Assembly (NCBI GenBank): GCA_014382695.1 | Contig: JACNJF010000084.1 | Span: forward strand, 1-64,000 | Source: Gammaproteobacteria bacterium | GTDB lineage: Bacteria > Pseudomonadota > Gammaproteobacteria > GCA-001735895 | Direction of reading: 5' to 3' | Length of the DNA stretch: 64,000 nt | In this document: piece by piece, positions 19,304-29,714 of the stretch | Layout of the letters: each line of letters starts with the position of its first letter | Position numbering within the stretch: position 1 is the first letter of the stretch | The notes under the pieces: model-generated | Told to the model about the DNA's origin: nothing | Database searches by the model: none | The model's input: the letters and a program-made list of their open reading frames with translations, nothing else | Position numbers and translations under genes: made by a program

Positions 19304-19738
19304 TCAAACAGGATAAACAATAAATTCACTGCTGCTATTCATCAGTCGAATATTTTCAATGCCCTTGATGTGGCACGCGCACTGACGTAACTGATTTAAC
19401 ATGCGCATCACCAGCATTTTATCGGAGCGATTACCCTGCGAAGAGTACTCATAATCCACCGCGATGTGGATCACTATCAGCGACTCAACGGATATCCGAG
19501 AATAAACCAGTACTGCTGCCAGCGTATCATCATCTAGTACAAATAGAGTCTGTACATCATGGAGCTTTTCAACTTTGATACGCAATCGATCCTGATCGAT
19601 ATATAAACTGGGTTGACCAAATTTTTCTACCGAATCCATTATGGTGGCGAGAGCCGTTTGTTGACCCGGATTGAAGAACATCAGTCGTTCCAGTTCTGCG
19701 CCATATTCCGGCCTTAAGTTTGAGGTGTATCTTATCAC
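19304..19738 (-). CDS. hypothetical protein
   Basis: 144 aa ORF, no overlapping better candidate; no family recognised. Confidence 0.5.
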   Translation of the reverse strand: MIRYTSNLRPEYGAELERLMFFNPGQQTALATIMDSVEKFGQPSLYIDQDRLRIKVEKLHDVQTLFVLDDDTLAAVLVYSRISVESLIVIHIAVDYEYSSQGNRSDKMLVMRMLNQLRQCACHIKGIENIRLMNSSSEFIVYPV

Positions 19739-19835
19739 GAGGTTCCTGTCCTATGAATAATTTGCCGGTACTGAAACAGGCTATCCAGGCCAATTTTAGT
19801 GGTATGCAATGTCGTCACCTGTTCTGCCTACGTGT

Positions 19836-20157
19836 CACCGGTTTAATTCCGCTTTAGCATGTCCAGTTGCTGATGTTACTTGTATTGTTCAGGTACTTTA
19901 AAAGTGCTCCTGCTAGTAAGGCTAGCGCTATAACATTAAGGCGTCAATGCCGGGTATTATGGATTGCTGCAACGGGCGTGTTTTCGGCATTTTGTTAGCC
20001 GGAATCTATCTCTGGATGGGGTGGGAATTTTAAAGTTTAGAGTGTGAAACAATTACTCGGTCAGGGACGGAAGGAAAATTGCTGGTTACCCGTTTCTGCA
20101 CTCAGGCTAAAAGCTGACGCTGAACCCCGTCGTGGTTTCAGGGCTTTAATTAGTGGG
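19836..20157. repeat. direct repeat copy 1 (322 bp, period 354 bp)
   Basis: CACCGGTTTAATTCCGC...TTTAATTAGTGGG read base by base as identical to 20190-20511. Confidence 0.97.
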
Positions 20158-20189
20158 GGGCTTTAATTAGTGGGTGTCCGGGATTTTTC

Positions 20190-20511
20190 CACCGGTTTAA
20201 TTCCGCTTTAGCATGTCCAGTTGCTGATGTTACTTGTATTGTTCAGGTACTTTAAAAGTGCTCCTGCTAGTAAGGCTAGCGCTATAACATTAAGGCGTCA
20301 ATGCCGGGTATTATGGATTGCTGCAACGGGCGTGTTTTCGGCATTTTGTTAGCCGGAATCTATCTCTGGATGGGGTGGGAATTTTAAAGTTTAGAGTGTG
20401 AAACAATTACTCGGTCAGGGACGGAAGGAAAATTGCTGGTTACCCGTTTCTGCACTCAGGCTAAAAGCTGACGCTGAACCCCGTCGTGGTTTCAGGGCTT
20501 TAATTAGTGGG
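20190..20511. repeat. direct repeat copy 2 (322 bp, period 354 bp)
   Basis: Identical to 19836-20157 by direct comparison. Confidence 0.97.
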
Positions 20512-20570
20512 TGTCCGGGATTTTCGTGGGTGTCCGGGATTTTCGGGATTTTGCTCGGGATTTTGCTGAG
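20505..20570. repeat. short tandem repeats built on GTGGGTGTCCGGGATTTT / CGGGATTTT(GCT)
   Basis: GTGGGTGTCCGGGATTTTC twice in tandem, then CGGGATTTT, then CGGGATTTTGCT. Confidence 0.9.
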
Positions 20571-20836
20571 TTGCGGTTGCGCTGTCTGGTACTGGAAGCA
20601 ATATCCCACCATAGTCGGTTGCACCAGGTATTCAGCCGCATGCCTGGTTTTGCATGACGATGCCATAAGTCGGGAACAGGCCCCTCTGTTCACCCGATAA
20701 TGAACCGTTCAAGGACTTAATATTCATATGTCTTAATACCTAAAACTGATTAAGTGAACAATTATGCTGGTGCTATACTGCATGCCTGAAAATCGGTCTC
20801 GCCGATAGTGAAAAGCTAATTTAAGAGAGAATTCGC

Positions 20837-22234
20837 ATGAAAAAAACGATGTATGAGAAAATCTGGGCCGACCATATGGTGCATGAACCTGAAGGCGAAG
20901 CTCCGATGCTGTATATAGACCGGCATCTTCTGCACGAAGTGACCAGTCCGCAGGCATTTGAAGGGTTGCGCAATGCGAGCCGGCAGGTGCGCCGCACCGC
21001 TGCGAATCTGGCGACGCTGGATCATTGCGTCCCGACCACGAATCGCGATAAGCCGATTAAGGATCCGATCGCGCGCATCCAGGTTGAAACCATGATGAAG
21101 AATTGTGCCGATACCGGTCTGCGTCTGTACGATATGGAAAGCCCGAATAACGGCATCATCCATATCGTGGTGCCGGAACATGGCTTTGTGCATCCCGGTA
21201 TGACGGTGGTGTGCGGAGATAGCCATACCGCGACGCACGGGGCATTTGGTGCGCTGGCGTTTGGTATCGGTACCTCCGAGGTGGAGCATGTGTTGTCGAC
21301 CCAGACCCTGCGCCAGAAGAAGGCTAAAACCATGCGCATCAATGTCGATGGCGAATTGTCGGAATTCTGTACCGCCAAGGATATCGCGCTTTCCATCATC
21401 GGCCACATCGGTACCGCTGGTGGCACCGGTTATGTAATCGAGTATACCGGACCGGCGATTACCGGTTTATCGATGGAAGGTCGCATGACCCTGTGTAATC
21501 TGGCGATAGAAAGTGGTGCCCGAGCCGGGCTGGTTGCACCGGACGAAAAAACCTTCGAGTTTCTGCAGGGGCGTGAATTTGCACCTAAAGCTGATGCCTG
21601 GGACGCGGCGCTAAGCTACTGGAAAAGCATCGTCACCGATGCAGGCGCAGAGTTCGACAAGGTGATCGAACTGCACGCCGATGATATTGCTCCGCAGGTT
21701 TCCTGGGGTACATCGCCCGAGCAGGTTATTGGGGTGGACAGGCAGGTACCCGACCCGAAGGATTTTGCCGACGAAGAAAAACAGCATGCCTGTGCCAGTG
21801 CGTTAAATTATATGGGTCTGCAGGCGCATACCAATATTACCGACATCAAGGTGGATTATATTTTTATCGGTTCCTGCACCAATGGTCGTATCGAAGATTT
21901 ACGCGCGGCGGCTAAAGTCGCTAAAGGTACCAAGGTGGCTAGCGGCGTTACTGCGATCGTGGTGCCGGGTTCCTACTGGGTTAAGAAACAGGCTGAACAG
22001 GAAGGTCTGGATCAGGTGTTTCTGGACGCAGGCTGGCAATGGCGCGAGCCGGGTTGCTCGATGTGTCTGGCAATGAATGGTGATGAACTGAAACCCGGTG
22101 AACGCTGTGCCTCGACCTCCAACCGCAATTTTGAAGGGCGTCAGGGCAAAGGTGGGCGTACCCATCTTGTTTCGCCAGCGATGGCAGCAGCGGCAGCAGC
22201 GGCGGGTCGATTCGTCGATATTCGCAAGCTTTAG
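20837..22234 (+). CDS. leuC: 3-isopropylmalate dehydratase large subunit
   Basis: 465 aa; aconitase-family motifs [42 protein letters not shown]. Confidence 0.97.
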   Translation: MKKTMYEKIWADHMVHEPEGEAPMLYIDRHLLHEVTSPQAFEGLRNASRQVRRTAANLATLDHCVPTTNRDKPIKDPIARIQVETMMKNCADTGLRLYDMESPNNGIIHIVVPEHGFVHPGMTVVCGDSHTATHGAFGALAFGIGTSEVEHVLSTQTLRQKKAKTMRINVDGELSEFCTAKDIALSIIGHIGTAGGTGYVIEYTGPAITGLSMEGRMTLCNLAIESGARAGLVAPDEKTFEFLQGREFAPKADAWDAALSYWKSIVTDAGAEFDKVIELHADDIAPQVSWGTSPEQVIGVDRQVPDPKDFADEEKQHACASALNYMGLQAHTNITDIKVDYIFIGSCTNGRIEDLRAAAKVAKGTKVASGVTAIVVPGSYWVKKQAEQEGLDQVFLDAGWQWREPGCSMCLAMNGDELKPGERCASTSNRNFEGRQGKGGRTHLVSPAMAAAAAAAGRFVDIRKL

Positions 22235-22284
22235 TAAGCCACATTGACTGCGTAATCAAAATACAGAATTAACAGAGAGTAGCT

Positions 22285-22905
22285 ATGAAACCTTATACCA
22301 ATCACACCAGCATCGCCGCGTTAATGGACCGCAGTAACGTGGATACCGATCAGATTATTCCGAAACAGTTTCTGAAGAAAGTGGAGCGCTCAGGATTTGG
22401 CGTGCATCTGTTTGATGACTGGCGCTTTAACGCCGATGGCAGCGAGAATGCTGAGTTTGAATTGAATAATCCAGCCTTTAAAGGGGCCAGAATCCTCGTC
22501 ACGGGTGATAACTTCGGTTGTGGCTCTTCGCGCGAACACGCACCGTGGGCGATCGAAGACTTCGGGCTTAACACCATCATTTCGACCAGTTTTGCGGATA
22601 TTTTCTATAACAACTGCTTCAAGAATGGCATTTTACCGATCGTGGTTTCGCGCCAGGCACTGGATCAACTGATGCAGGAAATTCGCGCTAACGAGGGTGT
22701 CAGCTTTACCATCGATCTGCCCGCGCAGACGATTACTACTGGCGCCGGCAATAGTGTTGAGTTCGACATTGATGCCTTTCGTAAGCAGAACCTGCTGCTC
22801 GGTCTGGATGATATCGGCCTGACCCTTAAAAACGTGGATAAGATCGATGCCTTCGAAGCCCGCCAGCAACAGTCACATCCCTGGTTATGGACTGAGTCTG
22901 CGTAA
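22285..22905 (+). CDS. leuD: 3-isopropylmalate dehydratase small subunit
   Basis: 206 aa; VDTDQIIPKQFLK, GDNFGCGSSREHAPWAI. Confidence 0.97.
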   Translation: MKPYTNHTSIAALMDRSNVDTDQIIPKQFLKKVERSGFGVHLFDDWRFNADGSENAEFELNNPAFKGARILVTGDNFGCGSSREHAPWAIEDFGLNTIISTSFADIFYNNCFKNGILPIVVSRQALDQLMQEIRANEGVSFTIDLPAQTITTGAGNSVEFDIDAFRKQNLLLGLDDIGLTLKNVDKIDAFEARQQQSHPWLWTESA

Positions 22906-22947
22906 TGAATTCGGCGTGCATGAATCCTCTGGCTGGATGATGGTTTC

Positions 22948-24510
22948 GTGATGACGACAGGCGTCCGCCATATTGAACTGATGGATACCACCCTGCGCGA
23001 TGGCGAGCAGACTCAGGGTGTTTCCTTCACCCCGGAAGAAAAGGTCAACATCGCCAAGGCGCTATTGCAGAAGCTGGGCGTTGACCGAATCGAGGTAGCC
23101 TCGGCCAAGGTCTCGGACGGTGAAAAGCAGGCGGTTTCGAACCTCAACGTCTGGGCTGCCGAACAGGGTTATCTGGAACGCATTGAAGTGCTGGGCTTTG
23201 TGGACAATTGCCGCAGTGTAGACTGGATTGTAGAAACCGGTGGGCGCACCATGAATCTGCTGACCAAGGGCAGCGAAAATCATTGTCGCAATCAGCTCAA
23301 GCAGGAACTGGCGGAGCATGCTGCGAATATCTGTGAAACCATCGCTTACGCCGCTGGCAAAGGTCTCAGCGTGAATATGTATCTGGAAGACTGGTCGAAC
23401 GGTTACCGGGATAATCCCGCCTATGTATATGGCCTGATGGATGCGGTCAAAGACTGTGGGGTGCAGCGTTTTTTACTGCCCGATACGCTGGGGGTCATGT
23501 CACCCGCCGAAGTGACGGTGGCGATTGGCGATATGGTGTCGCGTTATCCCGCACAGAAATTTGATTTCCATGCACACAATGATTACGGGCTGGCGACGGC
23601 GAATGCGCTGGCTGCAGTAGGCGCCGGTGCCAGCGCGGTACACTGTACCCTGAATGGTCTGGGTGAGCGTGCCGGTAATGCCTCACTGGCCGAGGTTGCG
23701 GTTGCGCTGAAAGATAAAATGGGCATGCAGCTGTCGATCAATGAGCAGCACATCATTACCTTAAGCAATATGGTTGAGCGCTTTTCCGGCAAGTCTATCA
23801 GCGACAACACACCGGTGGTGGGGCGTAATGTATTTACCCAGACGGCCGGCATCCATGCTGATGGTGATCACAAGGGCGGTCTGTACGAAAGCCAGCTGAG
23901 CCCGGAGCGGTTTGCGCGCAAACGCAGCTATGCGCTGGGTAAGATGAGTGGCAAGGCTTCGCTACTTAAAAATCTGGAAAAAATGAATCTAAGCCTGAGT
24001 CCGGAGAATCAGAAAAAGGTGCTCAGGCGCATCGTTAAACTGGGTGACTCGAAACAAACCATAACCCCCGAAGACCTGCCGTTTATCATCGCCGATGTGA
24101 TGGAAAGTAGTGATTATCATCATATCAAACTGGTCAACTGCTCGATCACCAGCGGGCTCAATCTGGATTCAACGGTGAGTATTGCGGTCGAGCTGGAAGG
24201 TAAATTGCAAAAATCGACCGGTTCCGGTAATGGTGGTTTCGATGCGTTCATTAATGCGATCGACAAGATATTTGCTTCGCATGCCTACTCTTTGCCCAAG
24301 CTGGAAGATTTTGAAGTGCGCATCCCGCGTGGTGGCAATACCAATGCATTGACCGAATGCGTGATTACCTGGCAAACCAAAGGCAAAACGATCCGCACGC
24401 GAGGGGTACATGCGAATCAGGTATTTGCCGCCATCCTCGCCACTACCCGTGTGATCAATCTGCAATTACATGAGCTGGCAGCAGCGGCGCAAAAACCGGC
24501 TCAGCTCTGA
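22948..24510 (+). CDS. 2-isopropylmalate synthase / citramalate synthase family protein with LeuA dimer domain
   Basis: MDTTLRDGEQTQGVSFTPEEK and HAHNDYGLATANALAAVGAGA; 520 aa. Confidence 0.9.
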   Translation: MMTTGVRHIELMDTTLRDGEQTQGVSFTPEEKVNIAKALLQKLGVDRIEVASAKVSDGEKQAVSNLNVWAAEQGYLERIEVLGFVDNCRSVDWIVETGGRTMNLLTKGSENHCRNQLKQELAEHAANICETIAYAAGKGLSVNMYLEDWSNGYRDNPAYVYGLMDAVKDCGVQRFLLPDTLGVMSPAEVTVAIGDMVSRYPAQKFDFHAHNDYGLATANALAAVGAGASAVHCTLNGLGERAGNASLAEVAVALKDKMGMQLSINEQHIITLSNMVERFSGKSISDNTPVVGRNVFTQTAGIHADGDHKGGLYESQLSPERFARKRSYALGKMSGKASLLKNLEKMNLSLSPENQKKVLRRIVKLGDSKQTITPEDLPFIIADVMESSDYHHIKLVNCSITSGLNLDSTVSIAVELEGKLQKSTGSGNGGFDAFINAIDKIFASHAYSLPKLEDFEVRIPRGGNTNALTECVITWQTKGKTIRTRGVHANQVFAAILATTRVINLQLHELAAAAQKPAQL

Positions 24511-24627
24511 ACCGGGCATCGGGCTGTCAACGGTTATGCGCTGGCACCTTTAATTTATATAAAGTCAGGTCCAGCAAATTATTTTTAGTTTCGTACTGAG
24601 TTCGATGATCAGACTGAAATGAAGATG

Positions 24628-27423
24628 TCAGCGCAGCAAAATCTGGCTGGACTCTGGCCCCGGGTTGATATCGAGCAGCAGATAGGTTCCTTCCGATGTG
24701 CCATCAGTGCGCCATAACTCATGTCCATGCACGCCGTCCTGTGCACTGAAATAGATGCTGCTGCCACGCCTGAACAGTGATTCGGGAAAAGAGCCCGCAA
24801 CTCCTGGATAGATATCCTTCAACAGTCGAGTACCTCCAGCCGTTCCATCACTGACCCACAACTCGCGGTCATCGATCAATTGATCCTGTGCTGCACTGAA
24901 ATAAAACAGTTCATTCATACCGGCAAAAGTCTGTGAGCGAAATATATCGTTGATGGCATCGAACGCTGCCCCGATATCACCTGTCGCCAGTAGCCACCTT
25001 GCTGGTTCCCTATCAAAATCCAGTGACACATCCTTGATCAGCGAAGTAGCTGTTGCGCTGCCATTCGAAGCCCATAATTTATTTTGGCCCAGTGTAAACA
25101 GATTGTTAAAAGAGGGGTTCTGAAGAATAAACGTAAACTCGTCGTTGTGCCCGACAAACTGAGATCCAGCCTCTTCATCCGCGAATGTATAATATTTGAG
25201 CGTGCCCTGTTCGGTGCCATCGGATTTCCACAGCCCCGGGCCAGAGCCATCATCCGCGATCAGGTTAAGCATTCCATTTATCGAGGTTATGGAGTCTATG
25301 GTCTGAAACGTTTTCAGCCGAACTGTGCCCGCTGCACTGCCATCGCTGGACCACAGGCTCACATCATCATAAGAGTCTCGGGCAGAAAAGATCAGGCGAT
25401 CAGCGTAAACAGTCAGGTTCGCCGGATCAGAAGAAGCATTTCCGCTAAACAGATCCTTGAGCAGCTGAGTTCCTGTCAGCGTGCCATCCGTTTTCCACAG
25501 TTCCTGACCGGTTTCATTCTGATGTTCTTCAAAATATAAATGATTGTTAAAAGCCGTCAAGCCGCGGAAGAGGGAAAAATTCAGATTCGAGACCTTCCTC
25601 AGTTTCACAGTACCGGACTCCGTACCATCGCTACGCCACAGATAGAGGCCGTCCACCGTACTTTCTGATGCGAAGAAAAACAGTGCTCCGTTCATTACGC
25701 TCAAAGAGCGCGGGTTAGAAGAGGAAAAGCCACTAAAGATATCCCTGACCAGAGCAGTGCCCTGTTGGGTACCGTCTGTGCGCCACAGTTCGACGCCATG
25801 CACGCCATCGTTGGCAGTGAAGTAATAGGTATCGCCCACATAAGCGCCGCGCTCTGTGAGCGCGTCATCCGCAAATGCAGAGCGTGTTGCCAGATTGATA
25901 TTTGCCGCCTGCACGGAGCCTGCGAGTGTACCGTCCGAGCTCCATAACTCAAATCCGGAACTGGAGTCATCGGCACTGAAGTAGAGATGATTGTCGAGCG
26001 CAATCACATCCTGCCAGTCCGGAGGAGTGAAAGGAAAGGGTGCACCGAAGAGCAACGCCGGATTCTGATCTGTTTCAACGTCAGACTGGATGGTGGCGAT
26101 AGTTCGGGTACCCTGTTCCGAGCCATCCGATATCCACAGGCTCTGATGCATGTTCTGGTCGTTGATCTTGAAAATGACGTTGTTGCCAAAAGCCTGCAGG
26201 CCATTGTGAAGCAAACTGGCATTTTCCTGCATTATTGTCCTGATCCGCACAGTACCTGCATCCGTTCCGTCAGAGCGCCACAGATCCACCCCTTGAATTC
26301 CGCTAAACGAGGACATCAGGAAGTAGAGCTGGTCGTTGACGGTCGCCGTGGAAAAAAAGTGTGGTGTTGATGACACCTGTCTGACTAGCAACGTACCCGC
26401 TTCTGTACCATTCGAGAGCCATAACTCATTACCCCCAGAGCCTCTGGAAAAAAACATCAGCCGGTCTCCGAGCGCGCTGGGATAAAGCACCGGTGTTTGT
26501 TTTACCAGTACGGTGCCCGCAACGCTGCCATCCGTTTTCCACAGGCTGCGCTGATTTAAGGAGAAGAATATCTGTCCCCCGGCAAGCGTCAGCGAGGGCT
26601 GCGAAGGTCCAAATATATCGACTTTGTCCTGTGCTAGCAGCTGTGTTTCGGCGGCTTCACCGCTAGAAACCCACAGCTCATTTCCGCTCAGATCATTGGT
26701 CAGGATAAAAAATAATTGATCTGAAGTTGAGGCCGTCGCCGAGATACGCGTTAGCCGGGTAAAGTTATTATCGTCGACTACATGCTGGAGGTCCTTGAGG
26801 AGCAGGGTACCCGACTCAGTGCCATCCGTAACCCATAGATCACGGTCGGTGGTTGCGGTTTTAGCCGTGAAATAAAGTCGACCACCAGCCGCAACCAGGT
26901 CTTCAGGTTCGCTGGCACGTAAACCCGCGTAAAGATCGCTGATCATCATAGTGCCCGCGGCGGTGCCGTCCGATTTCCACAGTTCACGCCCGTTTACGCC
27001 ATCGTCGGCGCTGAAAAAAAGGGTTTCACCCAGCACCGTGAGATGATCCGGTGCAACGTTCGGCCTCGGGCTAATATTTTTGACCAGGCCTGTCTCACCA
27101 CTGGCAATTACATACTTCCATAGCTCTCTGCCGGAGAGGCCGTCATTCGCCACAAAATAAAGTACACCGTTGATTTCGACGAACTGCTGTGGACGCGATC
27201 CCTGTTCCAGGCGATTGATATCCTTGACCCGGTAAGTACTCGCTGAAGATCCATTCGAGCGCCACAATTCGAGTCCCGACTGACCATCATCTGCAGCGAA
27301 GTAAAACGTCTCATTCAAGTCTGATGGTGATTGATTTGCGCTATCACAACTCGCTAGGAATACAAAGAGCAATGAAATAAGGGTGTAGGTGATAGCGAGG
27401 GAATGAATTGAATGATCCTTCAC
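24628..27423 (-). CDS. ELWxxDGT repeat lipoprotein
   Basis: 931 aa; lipobox LLFVFLASCDS; about 18 ELW-S/T-DGT-type repeats counted by eye. Confidence 0.92.
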   Translation of the reverse strand: MKDHSIHSLAITYTLISLLFVFLASCDSANQSPSDLNETFYFAADDGQSGLELWRSNGSSASTYRVKDINRLEQGSRPQQFVEINGVLYFVANDGLSGRELWKYVIASGETGLVKNISPRPNVAPDHLTVLGETLFFSADDGVNGRELWKSDGTAAGTMMISDLYAGLRASEPEDLVAAGGRLYFTAKTATTDRDLWVTDGTESGTLLLKDLQHVVDDNNFTRLTRISATASTSDQLFFILTNDLSGNELWVSSGEAAETQLLAQDKVDIFGPSQPSLTLAGGQIFFSLNQRSLWKTDGSVAGTVLVKQTPVLYPSALGDRLMFFSRGSGGNELWLSNGTEAGTLLVRQVSSTPHFFSTATVNDQLYFLMSSFSGIQGVDLWRSDGTDAGTVRIRTIMQENASLLHNGLQAFGNNVIFKINDQNMHQSLWISDGSEQGTRTIATIQSDVETDQNPALLFGAPFPFTPPDWQDVIALDNHLYFSADDSSSGFELWSSDGTLAGSVQAANINLATRSAFADDALTERGAYVGDTYYFTANDGVHGVELWRTDGTQQGTALVRDIFSGFSSSNPRSLSVMNGALFFFASESTVDGLYLWRSDGTESGTVKLRKVSNLNFSLFRGLTAFNNHLYFEEHQNETGQELWKTDGTLTGTQLLKDLFSGNASSDPANLTVYADRLIFSARDSYDDVSLWSSDGSAAGTVRLKTFQTIDSITSINGMLNLIADDGSGPGLWKSDGTEQGTLKYYTFADEEAGSQFVGHNDEFTFILQNPSFNNLFTLGQNKLWASNGSATATSLIKDVSLDFDREPARWLLATGDIGAAFDAINDIFRSQTFAGMNELFYFSAAQDQLIDDRELWVSDGTAGGTRLLKDIYPGVAGSFPESLFRRGSSIYFSAQDGVHGHELWRTDGTSEGTYLLLDINPGPESSQILLR

Positions 27424-27531
27424 GGGGAGAAGTCCTTGTGATTCAAAACGGCATGCTAGCGGCGATACAGGGTACTGTCAAATCAGCGCTAGCGGCTAAA
27501 CCGGCGTTGCTGAAATGGATCGCTTTCAGGT

Positions 27532-28251
27532 TTAATCTGACAGGTAATACTCAACCGTTGATACGACGCGGATTTTCTTGATATGAGGATTGTTTTTGTC
27601 TCGTTCGCTGATACTGAACTGACCCTGCGAGGCACTTTTGATCTTGCCAAGTTTGCTGTCAGAGTCTGATGCAAATTTCTCAGCGACTTCCCTGGCCTTT
27701 CTGGTGGCCTGTTCGATCATTTCCGGTTTAATTTCATTCAGTCGGGTAAAGATATATTCGGTCTGTGATTGATAATTATCCCCGGTAAAGACAATGCCCT
27801 GCTGGCCCAGCTCCGACAATGAACTCATCACCGATCTTACCGCACCAATGTTACTGGAATAAACGGTTACGCTCTGCACCGCAGTGTAGCGGAATTCTGG
27901 TTTGGCACTATTGCCGTATTGATTGGCCGATTTATCGGTAATAGCCGGAGAGGCCAGGGTGATTTCTTCAGGACTGATGCTGTTACTGGCAAGAAAGGTC
28001 TTTATCTGTGCAGTGTTTTTCTGGATCGATTTGTACAGGCTATCCAGTTCATTGGCCGTTACTGAAAATTGAATCGGCCAGATCACAATATCGGCTTCAA
28101 ACTCCCTTTCAGACAGACCTTTTACCGTTACGCTGCGATCATACTGCTTAAATTCAAGCGCTGCTTTTCCCAGTAGATAGCCGAGGGTGCTCAATCCGGC
28201 GAATATAAAAACGCCGATGATGAAAGCACTGGCTTTGTAATTCTGTTGCAC
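27532..28251 (-). CDS. SIMPL domain-containing protein
   Basis: SVTVKGLSEREFEADIVIWPIQF..., N-terminal TM. Confidence 0.85.
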   Translation of the reverse strand: MQQNYKASAFIIGVFIFAGLSTLGYLLGKAALEFKQYDRSVTVKGLSEREFEADIVIWPIQFSVTANELDSLYKSIQKNTAQIKTFLASNSISPEEITLASPAITDKSANQYGNSAKPEFRYTAVQSVTVYSSNIGAVRSVMSSLSELGQQGIVFTGDNYQSQTEYIFTRLNEIKPEMIEQATRKAREVAEKFASDSDSKLGKIKSASQGQFSISERDKNNPHIKKIRVVSTVEYYLSD

Positions 28252-28330
28252 GAGAGTCTCCTTCGGTTGTCTGAGCCAGCTTCAGCGTATCAAGGCACGG
28301 TGAGGATTATACGACCATTATCGCGCCCAA

Positions 28331-28365
28331 CAGCCCGTGTAATTCGCCTTCGATTACACGGGCTG
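28331..28365 (-). terminator. strong inverted repeat downstream of leuB (possible terminator, no clear U-tract)
   Basis: CAGCCCGTGTAAT-N9-ATTACACGGGCTG. Confidence 0.45.
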
Positions 28366-28392
28366 CAAACGGACGCTGCTGTATCAATGCGG

Positions 28393-29493
28393 CTAAAGTT
28401 TGTTGAGTTCCTGAACCACCAGATCACCAAAGGCATCGGTATTGATCATCTTCACGCCACTGCCGGGCTTGGATAAATCGGGTGTTGAAAAGCCTTGGGC
28501 ATACACGCTCTGGATCGCTTTCCATACATTCTGTGATTCTTCCAGCATACCGAAACTGTGTTCCAGCATCATCGCGACGGAACCGATCATGGAGTAAGGG
28601 TTAGCGATATTTTTACCGGCGATATCGGGGGCGGAGCCATGTGAAGGTTCGTAATAGGCAGTGCCATCACCCAGGCAGGCAGAAGGCATCAGGCCGAGAG
28701 AGCCCAGAATGCCACCGCCCTGATCGCTCAGGATATCGCCAAACATATTTTCCATCACCATCACGTCGAACTGGTTAGGATCCAGACAGAGCAGGGTCGC
28801 AGCCGAGTCAACCAGCTGATGTCTGACTTCAACTTCCGGGTAATTAGGCGCGATTTCTTCCACGATTTGATTCCACAGTACGCTCGATTTGAGCACGTTG
28901 CTTTTATGGATATTGTGCAGCACCTTTTTGCGCTGCATCGCCTGTTTGAACGCGAAATCAATGATCTGAGCAATCTGCTTTTCATCGTATTCGAGGGTTT
29001 CGCGAACATAGCGCAGGCCCTGTTCATTCACGCCGGTTTCCTTGCTGCCGAAATACAGGCCGCCCACCAGTTCACGAATCATCAGGATATCGATGCCTTC
29101 ACCGACGATTTCGGGCTTCAGCGGCGAAAAATGGGCCAGACTCTTGGGCAGGTAGACCGGGCGCAGATTGGCATAGGTATTCAGGTGTTTGCGCAGCGGT
29201 AAAATAGCACCACGTTCGGGTTGCATATCGACCGGAATCTTCTGGGTTTCTTCGTAACTGAGGCCAACCGGGCCTTTTAAAACGGCGTCAGCTTCATCAC
29301 AGATTTTTTTAGTTTCATCCGGAAACGCATTGCCGACTTTAAAATACGCGCTGGCTCCAAAGTCTGCGTGAATCAGTTCAAACTGAATATCTTTGTTGCG
29401 GGCTTCCACGGCTTTAAGCACTTTAACCGCTTCTTTCATGCATTCCGGGCCGATGGCGTCGCCATCCAGCAGAGCAATTTTGTATTTTTTCAT
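28393..29493 (-). CDS. leuB: 3-isopropylmalate dehydrogenase (isocitrate/isopropylmalate dehydrogenase family)
   Basis: IALLDGDAIGPECMKEAVKVL, MIRELVGGLYFGSKE, NMFGDILSDQGGGILGSLGLMPSA. Confidence 0.88.
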   Translation of the reverse strand: MKKYKIALLDGDAIGPECMKEAVKVLKAVEARNKDIQFELIHADFGASAYFKVGNAFPDETKKICDEADAVLKGPVGLSYEETQKIPVDMQPERGAILPLRKHLNTYANLRPVYLPKSLAHFSPLKPEIVGEGIDILMIRELVGGLYFGSKETGVNEQGLRYVRETLEYDEKQIAQIIDFAFKQAMQRKKVLHNIHKSNVLKSSVLWNQIVEEIAPNYPEVEVRHQLVDSAATLLCLDPNQFDVMVMENMFGDILSDQGGGILGSLGLMPSACLGDGTAYYEPSHGSAPDIAGKNIANPYSMIGSVAMMLEHSFGMLEESQNVWKAIQSVYAQGFSTPDLSKPGSGVKMINTDAFGDLVVQELNKL

Positions 29494-29591
29494 AACTATA
29501 TAATTTAAAGGTTAGTGTTAATAATCAGTAAACTGTTTATCTCAGGTCGCGCTATTTTACAGTAACGGTGCGGATTCTGATTCATTTTTAT

Positions 29592-29645
29592 CATAAAAAA
29601 AGGCGGGAGTACGGCTTTCTGCGGTTAGAAAGCTGTGTCCCCGCC
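29592..29645 (-). terminator. intrinsic terminator downstream of prpE
   Basis: Minus strand GGCGGGG...AGCTTTCT-N6-AGAAAGC...CCCGCC followed by TTTTTTT. Confidence 0.8.
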
Positions 29646-29714
29646 CCGTATGCTGTGATTTTCTTGTCTGTGCAATTCGGTGATGAACCAGAGTGGTCCA
29701 TCCCCGAAACAGTT

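Noticed and set aside
19938-20010. attC-like pattern CTATAAC...GTTAGCC inside each 354-bp repeat
   Set aside because: Inner arms AATGCCG/CGGCATT pair, but spacer lengths to the outer boxes are unequal (about 11 versus 2 nt) and R' deviates from GTTRRRY; a covariance-model search would be needed.
20398-20700. Overlapping ORFs in the duplicated region (100 aa plus, 92 aa minus)
   Set aside because: They run through tandem repeats, share no family signature, and part of the same reading is present in the other repeat copy without a proper gene context.
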